Shown: positions 1 through 8,838, numbered from the stretch's first letter. The stretch: 22,405 nucleotides of DNA from JBEAOO01 sp041164825 (GCA_041164825.1 JBEAOO010000249.1:1-22405); one strand, 5' to 3'. Notes: generated by a model from the letters alone, not told the origin. Translations and numbers: made by a program.

Positions 1-20
1 CCCGAGGCCACCCGCATTCA

Positions 21-304
21 GAGGCCGGTGCTCGGAGCGCTGTGCCGCATTCGCGGTGCACCGGGTCCCCCGGACCCGCTGCGCGGGCCCTCCTCCTTAA
101 CCTGCGCAAAGCGAATGCGGCACAGCGCTCCCTGAACCAGCGGTGGCATGCGAATGCGACGGGCACCGCGGTGCATCTGGGGGCGGTGATGGGCCGGGCC
201 GATGTGCGGAGGTCAAGGGGGAATGGACCGACCGAAGGGCGGGCCAGGAGGACACGGAGCACATCGGCCCGGCCCGTTACCGCCCTCGCGCCGATCGTCG
301 ACTG
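21..304 (+). repeat. Composite two-hairpin palindromic repeat, copy 1
   Basis: This copy matches, in inverted orientation, the repeat at about 16768-17047. It holds two long stem-loops. Hairpin A has 21-nt arms at 34-54 and 111-131 that are perfect reverse complements. Hairpin B has 26-nt arms at 181-206 and 260-285 with two mismatches. The hairpin A loop contains an apical stem CCCGC-TGC-GCGGG. The loop of hairpin B is more degraded here than in copy 2. The outer boundaries are approximate because the two copies fade gradually. There is no credible gene in 1-471; the remaining 305-471 bases up to the spoT stop show nothing I can name. The function is unknown; it could be a REP/BIME-like element or a structured terminator. 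Confidence 0.8.
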
Positions 305-471
305 GAAAGCCGCCGAGCACGCAGCGACTACATGCCCAAAGCAGCAGTTTGCCAAGAACCGAACTTCTCGGCGTTGAACCACTTGAATCCGAAATTCAAG
401 CCCGTATCAGCCGCCGAGTTTGATGTACTGGAGAGCCGCCACGCAGTGCGCGGCCACGACTTTGTCCGCGC

Positions 472-2736
472 TCAAGGCCGGATGCGCGTGACGCGCAGCA
501 CCGAGGGCGAGCGCTTCAAGGTGCGCATCACATCGGCCAAATGCAAGCGGTCGCGCACGCTCACCAGCAGCTTCAATTCGCCGGTTTGTTCGGTCGGCTC
601 ATCGCCCATGTCGATGTGCTGGATGTCGGCTTCGGCGGCGGCCACGGCTTGTGCCACCTGGGCCAACACGCCCTTGCCGTTTTTCAGCAGCACCGAAATG
701 CTGGCCTCGAATGCACGTGTGGGCTGCTCGGCCCAGTCCACGTGCATCCAGCGTTCGCTGTCTCGCACGGCCAAGCGCTTGGCCACGCCGCACTCGGTGG
801 TGTGCACCACCAGGCCCTCACCACGGCCCAGGTAGCCCGATATCGCATCGCCCGGAATCGGCCGGCAACAGGTGGCCAGTTGCACCGAGGCACCTTCGCT
901 GCCGTCGATCACCACCAGGCCTTGCGACGGGGTGTTGTCGTCGCTGGCGTAGCGGCCCAGGCTGAGCGTCACGGCATCCGGGCGCTTGCCTTGCTCGATC
1001 ATCAAGCGGGCCAACTGCTTGGCCACGATGGAGGCAATCTTGCGGCCCACGGCAATGTCGTTGAGCAACTCGCTCAGGTGGCGATTGCCGCTCCAGCGCA
1101 GCAGCTGTTGCCACAGCGTGGAGTCGGTCTCATCGCCCGGCGGCAGGGTCAGGCCTTCAGCGCGCAGCGCCTGCTGCAGCATCTTGGTGCCCAGGTCTTG
1201 CGACTCCTCGATCTCCATCGTCTTCAGGTGATGGCGGATCTTGGAGCGGGCGCGGCCCGTGCGCACAAAGTTGAGCCAGGCCGGGTTGGGGCGGGCGCTG
1301 GCGGCCGTGACGATCTCGACCACATCGCCGCTGCGCAGCACGGTGCGCAGAGCCACCGGCTCACCGTTCACCTTGGCCGCCACGCAGCGGTCGCCCACAT
1401 TGGAGTGAATGGCGTAGGCAAAGTCGACCGGCGTGGCGCCGCGAGGCAGCGACAGAATTTTGCTCTTCGGCGTGAACACATAGACCGCATCCGGGAACAG
1501 GTCGATCTTCACGTGCTCCAAGAATTCGGTGGCGTCACGCGTTTCGTCTTGGATGTCGATCAGCGATTGCAGCCACATCGTGCCCAGACGCTGTGCGTCT
1601 TGCTGGCCCGTGCCGCCATGGCCATGGGTTTTGTACATCCAGTGCGCGGCAATGCCTTTTTCGGCCACCGCGTGCATGGGCTCGGTGCGAATCTGAAACT
1701 CCACCGCCGTGCCCAGCGGGCTCACCAGCGTGGTGTGCAGGCTCTGGTAGCCATTGCCCTTGGGGATGGCGATGTAGTCTTTGAAGCGGCCCGGCACCGG
1801 CTTGAAGAGCTGGTGGAGCACACCCAGCGCCACATAACAGTCCGACAAGCCCGAGACAATGATGCGAAAGCCGAACAGATCGCTCACCTTGGCAAAGCTG
1901 AGGTGCTTGTCTTCCATCTTTTGGTAGATGGAGAAGATGGTTTTTTCGCGCCCATGCACCTGCACCGTCATGCGCGCGGTGCCGAAGGCTTTTTCCACGT
2001 CCTTCTGGATGCGGTCGACAATGTCGCGCCGGTAGCCACGCGCTTTTTGCACCGCCTTCACCAGCGCCGCGTGGCGCCAAGGGTGCAGGTGCTGGAACGA
2101 GAGCTCTTGCAGCTCGCGGTAGCTCTGGTTCAGGCCCAGGCGGTGGGCAATCGGTGCATAAATGTCCAGCGTTTCGGCGGCAATGCGCGCGCGCTTGTTG
2201 GGCGCCATCGCGTCCATCGTGCGCATGTTGTGCATGCGGTCGGCCAGCTTGATCAGGATGACGCGCACATCGCGCGCCATCGCCAGCAGCATCTTGCGGA
2301 ACGACTCGGCTTGCGATTCTTCGCGGGTGCTGAACTGCAGCTTGTCGAGCTTGGTCAGGCCATCCACCAAGTCGGCGGTGGGCGCACCAAAGCGCTCAAT
2401 CAGCTCGATCTTGGTGACGCCGCAGTCTTCCATCGCGTCGTGCATCAGCGCGGCCATGATGGCTTGGGCGTCGAGCTTCCAGTCGGCACACAAGCCGGCC
2501 ACGGCGATGGGGTGGGTGATGTAGGGCTCGCCGCTGGCGCGGAACTGGCCCAGGTGGGCCTCGTCGGCAAAGCGGTAGGCGTCGCGCACCCGCTTGATGT
2601 CGGCGGGCTCCAGGTAGTCGAGCTTGTGGGTCAGCGAGGCGAACGAGGCCGCCGCAGCATCAACTTGCGGCGCAAGCGGTTTGGTGTTGACCGGTCGGCC
2701 ATCACGCACATCAGAAGAGGAATTTCGGGCGCCCAT
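472..2736 (-). CDS. spoT: Bifunctional (p)ppGpp synthetase/hydrolase (RelA/SpoT family)
   Basis: This is a long RSH alarmone enzyme of 754 aa that makes and degrades (p)ppGpp in the stringent response. Domains in order: HD hydrolase (about residues 50-200, with THP at 74-76 and the HDxxED motif H99, D100, E103, D104 intact); synthetase (about 255-370, with RFKD at 317-320 and GNGYQSLH at 327-334); TGS (about 415-478); a helical and zinc-finger region with CC at 623-624; and a C-terminal ACT domain (about 675-750). The RxKD form of the synthetase motif is typical of bifunctional Rel/SpoT enzymes, whereas monofunctional RelA has ExDD. Both activities are therefore expected. The ATG at 2736 is preceded by a short G-rich stretch resembling a ribosome binding site. 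The gene lies downstream of gmk-rpoZ but a terminator-like hairpin separates them, so it may have its own promoter in 2737-2811. I see no clear terminator after it. Confidence 0.97.
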   Translation of the reverse strand: MGARNSSSDVRDGRPVNTKPLAPQVDAAAASFASLTHKLDYLEPADIKRVRDAYRFADEAHLGQFRASGEPYITHPIAVAGLCADWKLDAQAIMAALMHDAMEDCGVTKIELIERFGAPTADLVDGLTKLDKLQFSTREESQAESFRKMLLAMARDVRVILIKLADRMHNMRTMDAMAPNKRARIAAETLDIYAPIAHRLGLNQSYRELQELSFQHLHPWRHAALVKAVQKARGYRRDIVDRIQKDVEKAFGTARMTVQVHGREKTIFSIYQKMEDKHLSFAKVSDLFGFRIIVSGLSDCYVALGVLHQLFKPVPGRFKDYIAIPKGNGYQSLHTTLVSPLGTAVEFQIRTEPMHAVAEKGIAAHWMYKTHGHGGTGQQDAQRLGTMWLQSLIDIQDETRDATEFLEHVKIDLFPDAVYVFTPKSKILSLPRGATPVDFAYAIHSNVGDRCVAAKVNGEPVALRTVLRSGDVVEIVTAASARPNPAWLNFVRTGRARSKIRHHLKTMEIEESQDLGTKMLQQALRAEGLTLPPGDETDSTLWQQLLRWSGNRHLSELLNDIAVGRKIASIVAKQLARLMIEQGKRPDAVTLSLGRYASDDNTPSQGLVVIDGSEGASVQLATCCRPIPGDAISGYLGRGEGLVVHTTECGVAKRLAVRDSERWMHVDWAEQPTRAFEASISVLLKNGKGVLAQVAQAVAAAEADIQHIDMGDEPTEQTGELKLLVSVRDRLHLADVMRTLKRSPSVLRVTRIRP

Positions 2737-2814
2737 GCCCCGAATTTATCGCGGAACCCATGGCCCTGCGACCGAATGGCTGCGATTCCCTTGAATTCCG
2801 GCGAACCAATGAAA

Positions 2815-2833
2815 ACGGCCCCGATGGGGCCGT
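2815..2833 (-). terminator. Hairpin terminator between rpoZ and spoT
   Basis: A perfect 8-bp GC-rich stem (2815-2822 with 2826-2833) closes a 3-nt loop. On the minus strand it is followed by a short run of four T. It lies 45 bp after the rpoZ stop and would end or reduce transcription of gmk-rpoZ before spoT. The T run is short, so partial readthrough is likely. Confidence 0.6.
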
Positions 2834-2878
2834 GATTTTCAGTGGCCGGCGGGCCGCCGGCTCAAGGGTGGCGCAGGC

Positions 2879-3082
2879 TCAGACTGGCACCTTGCGCAGC
2901 ATTTCAATGCCCACTTCGCCGGCAGCAATTTCGCGCAGGGCGGTGACGCCCGGCTTGTTTTTGCTTTCGATCTTGGGGGCGTGGCCTTGGCTCAGCATGC
3001 GCGCGCGATACGTGGCAGCCAGCACCAGTTGAAAGCGGTTGGGGATCTTGTTCAGGCAGTCTTCAACGGTGATGCGGGCCAT
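2879..3082 (-). CDS. rpoZ: RNA polymerase omega subunit
   Basis: This small protein (67 aa) matches the omega subunit, which helps fold and assemble the beta-prime subunit of RNA polymerase and in proteobacteria contributes to ppGpp binding. The N-terminus MARITVEDCL and the following NRFQLVLAA block are the family hallmarks, and the length is normal. The ATG at 3082 has a good ribosome binding site (GGAG, 6 nt spacing) overlapping the gmk stop region, and only 13 bp separate the two genes, so gmk and rpoZ are co-transcribed. The gmk-rpoZ-spoT order links the alarmone enzyme with guanylate metabolism and a ppGpp-sensing polymerase subunit. Confidence 0.97.
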   Translation of the reverse strand: MARITVEDCLNKIPNRFQLVLAATYRARMLSQGHAPKIESKNKPGVTALREIAAGEVGIEMLRKVPV

Positions 3083-3095
3083 GCGGTGCTCCAGG

Positions 3096-3716
3096 TCAGT
3101 TCAGGTCGAGCGCGGCGAACACAGCGGGTTTGCTGCGAAGCTGGGCGGCATACTTCAGCCGCTGGGCATGAACGATCGTTTTGAGATCGAAGAGCGCCGT
3201 CTCGAACAAGCCATTGATTATAACGAAGTCGAAGTGCCGAGCCTGGGCCACCTCCACGCGGGCGTTCACCATGCGCTGGCTGATCACCTCGGGCGCATCC
3301 TCGCCGCGGCGGTTCAGGCGCTGGTTGAGCTCCTCCCAGCTTGGTGGCAGGATGAAGATCAGGATCGCGTTGGCATAGAGCTGCTTGATCTGCAGCGCGC
3401 CTTGCCAGTCGATCTCCAGCACCACGTCCTGGCCGCTTTTCATGCGGCGCTCCACCTCCTCGCGCGAGGTGCCGTAGAGGTTGCTGTGCACCTCGGCCCA
3501 CTCCAAGAAGCCGCCTTGGTCCACGCGCTGGCGGAACGCCGGCACATCCACAAAGTGGTACTCGCGCCCGTCTTGCTCCTGACCGCGCGGGTGGCGCGTG
3601 GTGTGCGAGACGGACACGACCAGGTGCGAGTCGAGCTCCAGCAAGGCCTTGACCAAGCTGGATTTGCCTGCGCCACTGGGCGCGGCCACCACAAACAAAT
3701 TGCCGGGATAGTCCAT
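3096..3716 (-). CDS. gmk: Guanylate kinase
   Basis: Guanylate kinase phosphorylates GMP (and dGMP) to GDP with ATP in the purine pathway. From the ATG at 3716 the protein is 206 aa, the normal size. The Walker A motif APSGAGKSS lies at about residues 12-20. The GMP-binding region follows, with SHTTRHPR and GREYHFV, and then the LEIDWQGA block typical of the family. An upstream GTG at 3728 is in frame, but the GGAG ribosome binding site at 3728-3731 overlaps it, so the ATG at 3716 (11 nt spacing) is the better start. Upstream, on the same strand, is jetD instead of the usual yicC. The 174-bp gap must hold a promoter unless transcription runs in from the Wadjet genes; I could not identify a convincing one. 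Confidence 0.96.
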   Translation of the reverse strand: MDYPGNLFVVAAPSGAGKSSLVKALLELDSHLVVSVSHTTRHPRGQEQDGREYHFVDVPAFRQRVDQGGFLEWAEVHSNLYGTSREEVERRMKSGQDVVLEIDWQGALQIKQLYANAILIFILPPSWEELNQRLNRRGEDAPEVISQRMVNARVEVAQARHFDFVIINGLFETALFDLKTIVHAQRLKYAAQLRSKPAVFAALDLN

Positions 3717-3860
3717 GCCCGTGATCACTCCAGGTGTTGAGCCTGAAGCGCGCGGTGCGCCTCAAAGCATTGATGTTTCAGATGTTGGGCGCCACTGGCA
3801 TTTCGGTGCCGCGCGCTCGCCAGCGTCGCCGTGAGCCAACGCGTCGGGCGGCTGGCGTGG

Positions 3861-3882
3861 CGGGCGGGTCGATGCCCGCCCG
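3861..3882. terminator. GC-rich palindrome just after jetD
   Basis: An 8-bp perfect stem (3861-3868 with 3875-3882) with a 6-nt loop lies 9 bp after the jetD stop codon. A second stem arm (3843-3851) can pair with the right arm instead, giving an alternative fold. No T run follows on the minus strand, so it would be an imperfect intrinsic terminator. It could equally stabilise the jet mRNA 3' end. Confidence 0.35.
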
Positions 3883-3890
3883 ACGGCATT

Positions 3891-5219
3891 TTATCCGTCG
3901 GGTTGGGGCGCTTCAGGATCGAAGGTTTCCTGGTCCATGAAGCGATTTTTTTGGCGCATCAATGGCAGCAGGTGCTGATCGGCCAAGGTGCAGCCTGTGA
4001 GCCCAGGGTCCAACTGAAATGCCTTGCCGGCCTGCTCGGGCGCATGGCCGCCGCCGCGTTCGAGCGCCCGAGCCAGCACCGCATAACCCGGCGCCCAGGC
4101 TTGGGCATCGGGAAACGATGCGCGCAGGCTGGCCAGGATTTGCATGCCCGCGTGGTCGAGATCGCCGAAAAAGAACACTGGCCGCTGCAGCTCGCCGAAC
4201 AGCCAGCGCTCGGCTTCTTGAAGGACAAGCTCCTGTGAGCCGGCAGATGAGGGCAGGCCGGTGCCGCGCCAATAGAGCCGGCAGCCCTGGGGTGTGCGCA
4301 GGCGCTTGGCGCTGCCTCTGAAACCGGAGGCAAAGACCAGCAGGCTGCTCGCCCAGTCGGGGGCGCGGTGGTCGGCCATGCGTTCGAACGTGACCAGGTT
4401 TTCGATGAACAGCACCTCGGCAAACCGCGGGGCTCCGCCGGTGGCCGCAGGCGGGGCGAGCAGCAGCTGAATCGGCGCCTCGTGGAGCTGCCCCGGTGCA
4501 GCCCCCAGCAAGCGCAGCAACTCGTCTCGGTTGTCCAGCACTTTGGATCGACCGTGGAAGATGCGCGCCGACGCCTCACGCAGCGGCATGCTGCGGCCCG
4601 ACCGGCACAGTTGGCGCAACGCCTCCAAGCAACGTGTCGCCTCCGCCGGCGACGCGCCCTCCAGCGCCGTCAACGGGCTGCGAGCAAGGTGGTCCAGCAG
4701 CGCCAGCCGATCAGCGGGTGAGGGTGCAGATGCAGATGCAGGTGTAGATGCAGATGCATATGCGTCAAGCGTCGCCCAGTGGGCGCACAGGTGATCGCGC
4801 CACTGCTGCTGCCAGCGCAAGGCCCGCGGTGTGTAGCCAGCCCAGGCGGCCAGGGCGTCGAAGTGGCGCAGTTCCAGCTTGGGTTGGCGATCGGTGAAGC
4901 TCGCAAAGTCGCGGGGCGGGCCGATCACCAGCGTCACCCAGCCGGTGCGGCACAGGTCGTCCAGCCACATCACCCAGCGCTGCAACTGCTCGGCGTCGGA
5001 CTGCTCATACAGCTCGGGTGCCGATTGGCGATCCAGCGCGAGCCTCACCGCACCGCTGCGGGAGACGCGTTCTGCCTTGCCCAGCAACTGGGTGGCCAGG
5101 CGCAGCACAAAGGGATGGGTGGGTAAGCCGGGCTCAGGCAGCAACATGGGGTCAAGCGCCTGGTGTTGGAGGGGTCTGCGCTGGCGGCCCAGAGCCCGCC
5201 GCAGGTTGGCCCGACTCAT
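3891..5219 (-). CDS. jetD: Wadjet system nuclease subunit JetD (DUF3322/DUF2220, Toprim)
   Basis: JetD is the nuclease partner of the Wadjet SMC complex, which cuts circular plasmid DNA after loop extrusion. The protein is up to 442 aa. The N-terminal half (about 1-200) corresponds to the DUF3322-type arm. The C-terminal half (about 210-435) is a DUF2220/Toprim domain resembling the topoisomerase VI A subunit. The metal-binding Toprim residues are visible: E273 in FIENL, and D353 and D355 in GDLDHAG. A conserved acidic tail motif RFMDQE lies near 426-431. The ATG at 5219 has AGG at 6 nt spacing and overlaps the end of jetC by 68 bp. A second ATG at 5147, 4 bp past the jetC stop, is an alternative start with a weaker site. 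Residues about 152-167 are a low-complexity Ala/Ser/Pro linker encoded by hexanucleotide repeats. Confidence 0.9.
   Translation of the reverse strand: MSRANLRRALGRQRRPLQHQALDPMLLPEPGLPTHPFVLRLATQLLGKAERVSRSGAVRLALDRQSAPELYEQSDAEQLQRWVMWLDDLCRTGWVTLVIGPPRDFASFTDRQPKLELRHFDALAAWAGYTPRALRWQQQWRDHLCAHWATLDAYASASTPASASAPSPADRLALLDHLARSPLTALEGASPAEATRCLEALRQLCRSGRSMPLREASARIFHGRSKVLDNRDELLRLLGAAPGQLHEAPIQLLLAPPAATGGAPRFAEVLFIENLVTFERMADHRAPDWASSLLVFASGFRGSAKRLRTPQGCRLYWRGTGLPSSAGSQELVLQEAERWLFGELQRPVFFFGDLDHAGMQILASLRASFPDAQAWAPGYAVLARALERGGGHAPEQAGKAFQLDPGLTGCTLADQHLLPLMRQKNRFMDQETFDPEAPQPDG
4725..4764 (+). repeat. Hexanucleotide repeat (TGCAGA type) inside jetD
   Basis: About six degenerate units of a TGCAGA/TGCATA-type hexamer lie in tandem. 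Read in jetD they encode an Ala-Ser-rich linker (about residues 152-167) between the two domains. Because the unit is 6 bp, slippage would add or remove two residues without shifting the frame. Confidence 0.75.
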
Positions 5220-8200
5220 GTGCGGCCTGCGCCATCGCGCGGGCCTGCGCCGCGTGGGCGTCCCACAGGCGGGTCAAGGCGGGGCGATGGAGTGTTTTTT
5301 CTTGCGCTTCGCTGACGAAGAGCTCTTGCCCATCGCGCTTGGCCAAGAGCTTGGAGAAGGTGAACTCCTTGTCAAATTCGGGCTTCACCGCACCAGATTT
5401 GGAGGTCGGCATGGCCGCCACCAACTGCAGCCCCAAGGTTTGCGACAAGAAGCGCAGCACGCTGCGGGAGCGCGATTCGTCCATTTTGGAGAAGGCCTCG
5501 TCGCTGAGCATCAGGCGCAACGCAGGGGCTTCTCGGCGGTCGCGGCCAAAATGGCCCAGGGCATGTGCCAGCACCGCAGAGCGCACCACATAAAACGGCG
5601 TCTCCAGCTCGCCGCCCGAGCCCGTGCCCCAGGTCGACAGCCGCGTCTGCCCCACCGAGTTGCTGCGCACGATGTCGTAGCGCCGGTAGTTGCGGTAGTC
5701 GGCCAACTCTTTGAGGGCTCGTTCGCTGGCGCCTTGGTCATTGGCCAACAGCAGCCGGCGGATTTCTTCGGCCGTGCTGCGCTGTTCGTCCGTGAGTTGG
5801 GCAGACGCAAAGATGGAGCCCCGATCGCGCTCCAAGCCTTCGACCACGCCTTCCACCGCCTCAAAAAACTCGTACACCTTCTGCATGCGCGGAATCCAGT
5901 CCCATTCCAGCTTGAAGGTGTCGTTGCCAAAACGGATGTCTTGCAGGTGGCGATTGAGCCGTTGCAGCGTGGTGGCGCCCTGCTTCACGTCGTCGCGCAA
6001 CTTGAAGCAAAAGCTGCTGGTGAAGACGTGGTTGAAGCTGGCCTCTGCCTCGTGCAGCGATTGGGTGTTTTCGGCCAAGCCGATCGCGCGCTGGCGCTGA
6101 ATCTGCGCCGCCGTGGCGCGCTGGGCGTGGCAGATCAGAGGCAACAACTCCTCCAGGCGGTCGATGCTGCGTGGCGGATCGGTCCAGTCGTAGCGCTCGG
6201 CTGCGTCGCGTGCGCCCGTGAGGTAGAGGCTCACCGCCTGCTGCAGCTCGCGCAGACTGCGGGGCAGGTTGTCGCGCAGTGCCTGGGCGCGATGGCGCAA
6301 GGCGTCCAGGCTGCTGCCCGGGTCGTCGGCCTGCTCGTGTGCCTCGCCCAGCAACTGCGGCGCGGTGGCCAGGTCGGGCGCGGCCTCTGCGAAGCGCGAG
6401 GCCCAGACACTGGCGTTGAGCAGGGCGATGGCCAGTTCCGGCAGGCGCTCATTGAGCTCCCGTTCGCGTCGGCGCAGGTCGGTCAGCACCTTGTCGCCGG
6501 CGCCCACTTGTTTGAGTTCGTCGTCGCGCAGGGCTTTCACGGCCGCGATGCGCTCCTTGAGTTGCCCGCGCTCACCGAGCAGCGCGTCGATCGACGACAG
6601 GTCCAGCGCGTTGAGCGCTTGTGCCGCGTTGGCGTGCTGGGCTTGGCTCTCCAGCACGGCCAGCATCAACGGCGTCAGCGCGGTGAACGCCGCGCCGTTG
6701 AACATGCGCGTGATCAGGTTCAGCGATAGTCGCAACTGGTTGAGGGCCTGGGTGTCGGCCGCCAAACGTTGCAGTTCGCGCTCGCACCACTGGCGCCGGC
6801 TTTGGCGCGCAGCCTCGCCAAACGCCAGCTCGCTGTCGGGTGCCCGACACGAGAACATGCCGTAGCCGCGGCTGCCCAGGCCTTGCTCCATCAGGCCTTG
6901 TGGCGTGCGGGCCAGCTCTTCTTCGCTCTCCACCTTGCGCACACGACCGTACTGCGCCAACAAAAAAGCACTCGCCACCGGGTGTTTGCAGTGCAGTTCG
7001 TGGAGCACCGAGCGGGCATCGGGCTGGCGCCCAACGGTGTCTTCCAGCGCCTTGCTGCCTTGCACCACCTTGGGCGAGCGCACCGGATAGCGCCGCTTCA
7101 CCAGGCGCGCGCAGCGCGCTTCCATGCCCGCTTCCACGATGATCGCGTAGCGGTCGCCGCCCATATACCCTTCGATGGCCGCTTGCCAGGAGGTGCCGGC
7201 GCGCGGCTCCACCAACTGCGCCAACAGATGCGGGTGCGCCTGAGGCAGCTCCTGCTCGATCAAGGCCACGGCGTCGTGCGCCTCACGGGGCCCGGCGCTG
7301 CGACCCGATTGCAGGATCCGCAACTCGGCATCGCGCTGCTCAGACTCATCGGCCAGTTGGTGCAGTTGCAGGCTCACTTCCGTGAGCGCCTGCACCACCG
7401 CGGCTTGCACCGAGCCGTCGCCCTCGCGGATGGCCCGCTGCAAGCTCGCCAAGTGGGTGTCGAAAGCCTCCAGCTCGAACGCCGGCAGTTCGACATCCAA
7501 CTGCGCGCTGCGCGCGTAGGCCTGGGCCATGGCCGGCCAGGGCTTGAGCACGGCCGCGGCGGCAGAGCGCAGCCCCAGAACAGCGCGTTCCAGTGCGGGC
7601 ACCACGGTGAGGTCCAGGGTCAGCAGTTGTGCGAGTTGCCCCGTCATCACGGCAAGGCCTTGCGCAGCCTCTTGCACCCGCAGCCAATGCAGGCGGAATT
7701 GATCGGCTTGCAGGCGGATGTCGTTGTTCAGTCGGTCCTGCGCTTGCGCCACATCACTGCCGGCCAAGCGCTGCCTCACGGCGTCCAGTTGTTCGTGCAG
7801 CTGGGCGTCTTGCGCCTCCAGCGAGGCCAACTTGTCGTGGCGTTGGGTTTGGCGCTCGTCGTGTGCGGCCGCTTGCCGTTGCACCGACGCCTGCTCGTCT
7901 TGCGCATCGTTGCGAGCGCGCAGGGCCTGGGCCACGGTGGTGGTGACGAAGCGCCGGCATTCGTCGAGCACGCGCTGTGCGCCATCGTCTGCGGCCTGCA
8001 AGCGGACCAGGTTGAGCGCCAAGCGCTCGGCCTCGGCCTTGAGTGCGGCGATGGAGCGCATCAGTTCGCGCATCTTGTCGAGATCGCGGCTGAAGTCGTG
8101 CGGCTCCAAAATCTCGTCGCGCACCAGGTCGTTGACGTTGCCCAGCTCTTTGTAGGCCATGGCCCGAACGATGGACTTGGCCGCCCGCACCGCCTCTTGT

Positions 8201-8838
8201 TCGCCCACGGCGGTTTTGCCCATCAGCGCGCCGTACAGGTGCTGCAAGTAGCCGCTTTTGTCGGGAAAGCGCTGAACCACGTGGGTGGCCGCTGCGGCGC
8301 TGCCCGCTTGCAGGCGGTGCTGCAGTTCGACATACAAGGCTTTGAGGGCCAGCGGTGAGCGCAGCGGCCCGTCGCCCGCGCGCTGTGCCAAATGGTCGAG
8401 CGACAAGGCGTGGCGCACGATGAAGAACTGCGGTGCACCTTGCAGCACCGCGCGTCGCCCGTCCTCAAAGGCCTCGACACCGACCAAGGCGGTGAACGTG
8501 GCGGCCTTTTCGCCAGCACGCTCGCTGGCGGCAAACACGATGGCGGCGTAACTGGTGGCCCGCTGGCGCAAAAACACACCATCGGCTTGTTGGCCCAGCG
8601 CATAGGCGGCCAAGGTGCGCGGTTCTTTGCCGCCACGTCGACTTTGGGTGGATTCGTCTTGCCCGATGTTGAACTGCACCAAGTGCTGGTGCGCTGCGGT
8701 CAGCACCGTCTGGATGGCGTCGAGCAGGGTGGATTTGCCTGAACCCGATTCGCCGGTCAGCAGCACCGAGTCGGCGAAGGCCCACTCGCGGTCTTCCAGC
8801 GAACCCCAGTGCCAGGTCAGGAGCTTGGCAATTTTCAT
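5152..8838 (-). CDS. jetC: Wadjet SMC-like ATPase JetC (MukB/MksB-related)
   Basis: JetC is the SMC-type motor of Wadjet; with JetA and JetB it forms a condensin-like complex that extrudes DNA loops. The 1228-aa protein has the expected build: an N-terminal ATPase half with Walker A GESGSGKST (29-37); a long coiled coil (about 255-530); a hinge-like globular part (about 540-680, containing YMGGDRY); a returning coiled coil (about 675-1000); and a C-terminal ATPase half with signature GTGSGGE (about 1071-1077) and Walker B LMLSDEAF (acidic pair near 1113-1114). All catalytic motifs are intact. The last 20 residues or so are Pro/Gly/Ala-rich and probably disordered. The start overlaps the jetB stop as ATGA and has a strong purine-rich ribosome binding site, so the two are translationally coupled. 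Confidence 0.93.
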   Translation of the reverse strand: MKIAKLLTWHWGSLEDREWAFADSVLLTGESGSGKSTLLDAIQTVLTAAHQHLVQFNIGQDESTQSRRGGKEPRTLAAYALGQQADGVFLRQRATSYAAIVFAASERAGEKAATFTALVGVEAFEDGRRAVLQGAPQFFIVRHALSLDHLAQRAGDGPLRSPLALKALYVELQHRLQAGSAAAATHVVQRFPDKSGYLQHLYGALMGKTAVGEQEAVRAAKSIVRAMAYKELGNVNDLVRDEILEPHDFSRDLDKMRELMRSIAALKAEAERLALNLVRLQAADDGAQRVLDECRRFVTTTVAQALRARNDAQDEQASVQRQAAAHDERQTQRHDKLASLEAQDAQLHEQLDAVRQRLAGSDVAQAQDRLNNDIRLQADQFRLHWLRVQEAAQGLAVMTGQLAQLLTLDLTVVPALERAVLGLRSAAAAVLKPWPAMAQAYARSAQLDVELPAFELEAFDTHLASLQRAIREGDGSVQAAVVQALTEVSLQLHQLADESEQRDAELRILQSGRSAGPREAHDAVALIEQELPQAHPHLLAQLVEPRAGTSWQAAIEGYMGGDRYAIIVEAGMEARCARLVKRRYPVRSPKVVQGSKALEDTVGRQPDARSVLHELHCKHPVASAFLLAQYGRVRKVESEEELARTPQGLMEQGLGSRGYGMFSCRAPDSELAFGEAARQSRRQWCERELQRLAADTQALNQLRLSLNLITRMFNGAAFTALTPLMLAVLESQAQHANAAQALNALDLSSIDALLGERGQLKERIAAVKALRDDELKQVGAGDKVLTDLRRRERELNERLPELAIALLNASVWASRFAEAAPDLATAPQLLGEAHEQADDPGSSLDALRHRAQALRDNLPRSLRELQQAVSLYLTGARDAAERYDWTDPPRSIDRLEELLPLICHAQRATAAQIQRQRAIGLAENTQSLHEAEASFNHVFTSSFCFKLRDDVKQGATTLQRLNRHLQDIRFGNDTFKLEWDWIPRMQKVYEFFEAVEGVVEGLERDRGSIFASAQLTDEQRSTAEEIRRLLLANDQGASERALKELADYRNYRRYDIVRSNSVGQTRLSTWGTGSGGELETPFYVVRSAVLAHALGHFGRDRREAPALRLMLSDEAFSKMDESRSRSVLRFLSQTLGLQLVAAMPTSKSGAVKPEFDKEFTFSKLLAKRDGQELFVSEAQEKTLHRPALTRLWDAHAAQARAMAQAAHESGQPAAGSGPPAQTPPTPGA

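Noticed and set aside
42..423. Several small plus-strand open frames within repeat copy 1
   Set aside because: They lie within the palindromic repeat; similar frames arise from copy 2 on both strands, so they reflect the repeat and not a gene.
326..471. Minus-strand reading after spoT ending in ...FKWFNAEKFGSWQTAALGM, faintly like a cold-shock protein start (KWFN)
   Set aside because: Too short, no start codon or ribosome binding site, and only a few residues match; it could be a gene remnant but I cannot support it.
2737..2811. GATAAA as -10 box for a spoT promoter
   Set aside because: No acceptable -35 at 16-18 bp spacing, and the start site would fall almost on the ATG.
541..2835. Very long plus-strand open frame (764 codons) opposite spoT
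   Set aside because: It is the antisense shadow of the spoT gene; the translated product is His/Gln/Val-rich as typical of mirrored GC-rich codons and matches no family.
4879..6729. Plus-strand open frame of 616 codons opposite jetC
   Set aside because: Shadow of the jetC coding strand, which has all SMC motifs intact.
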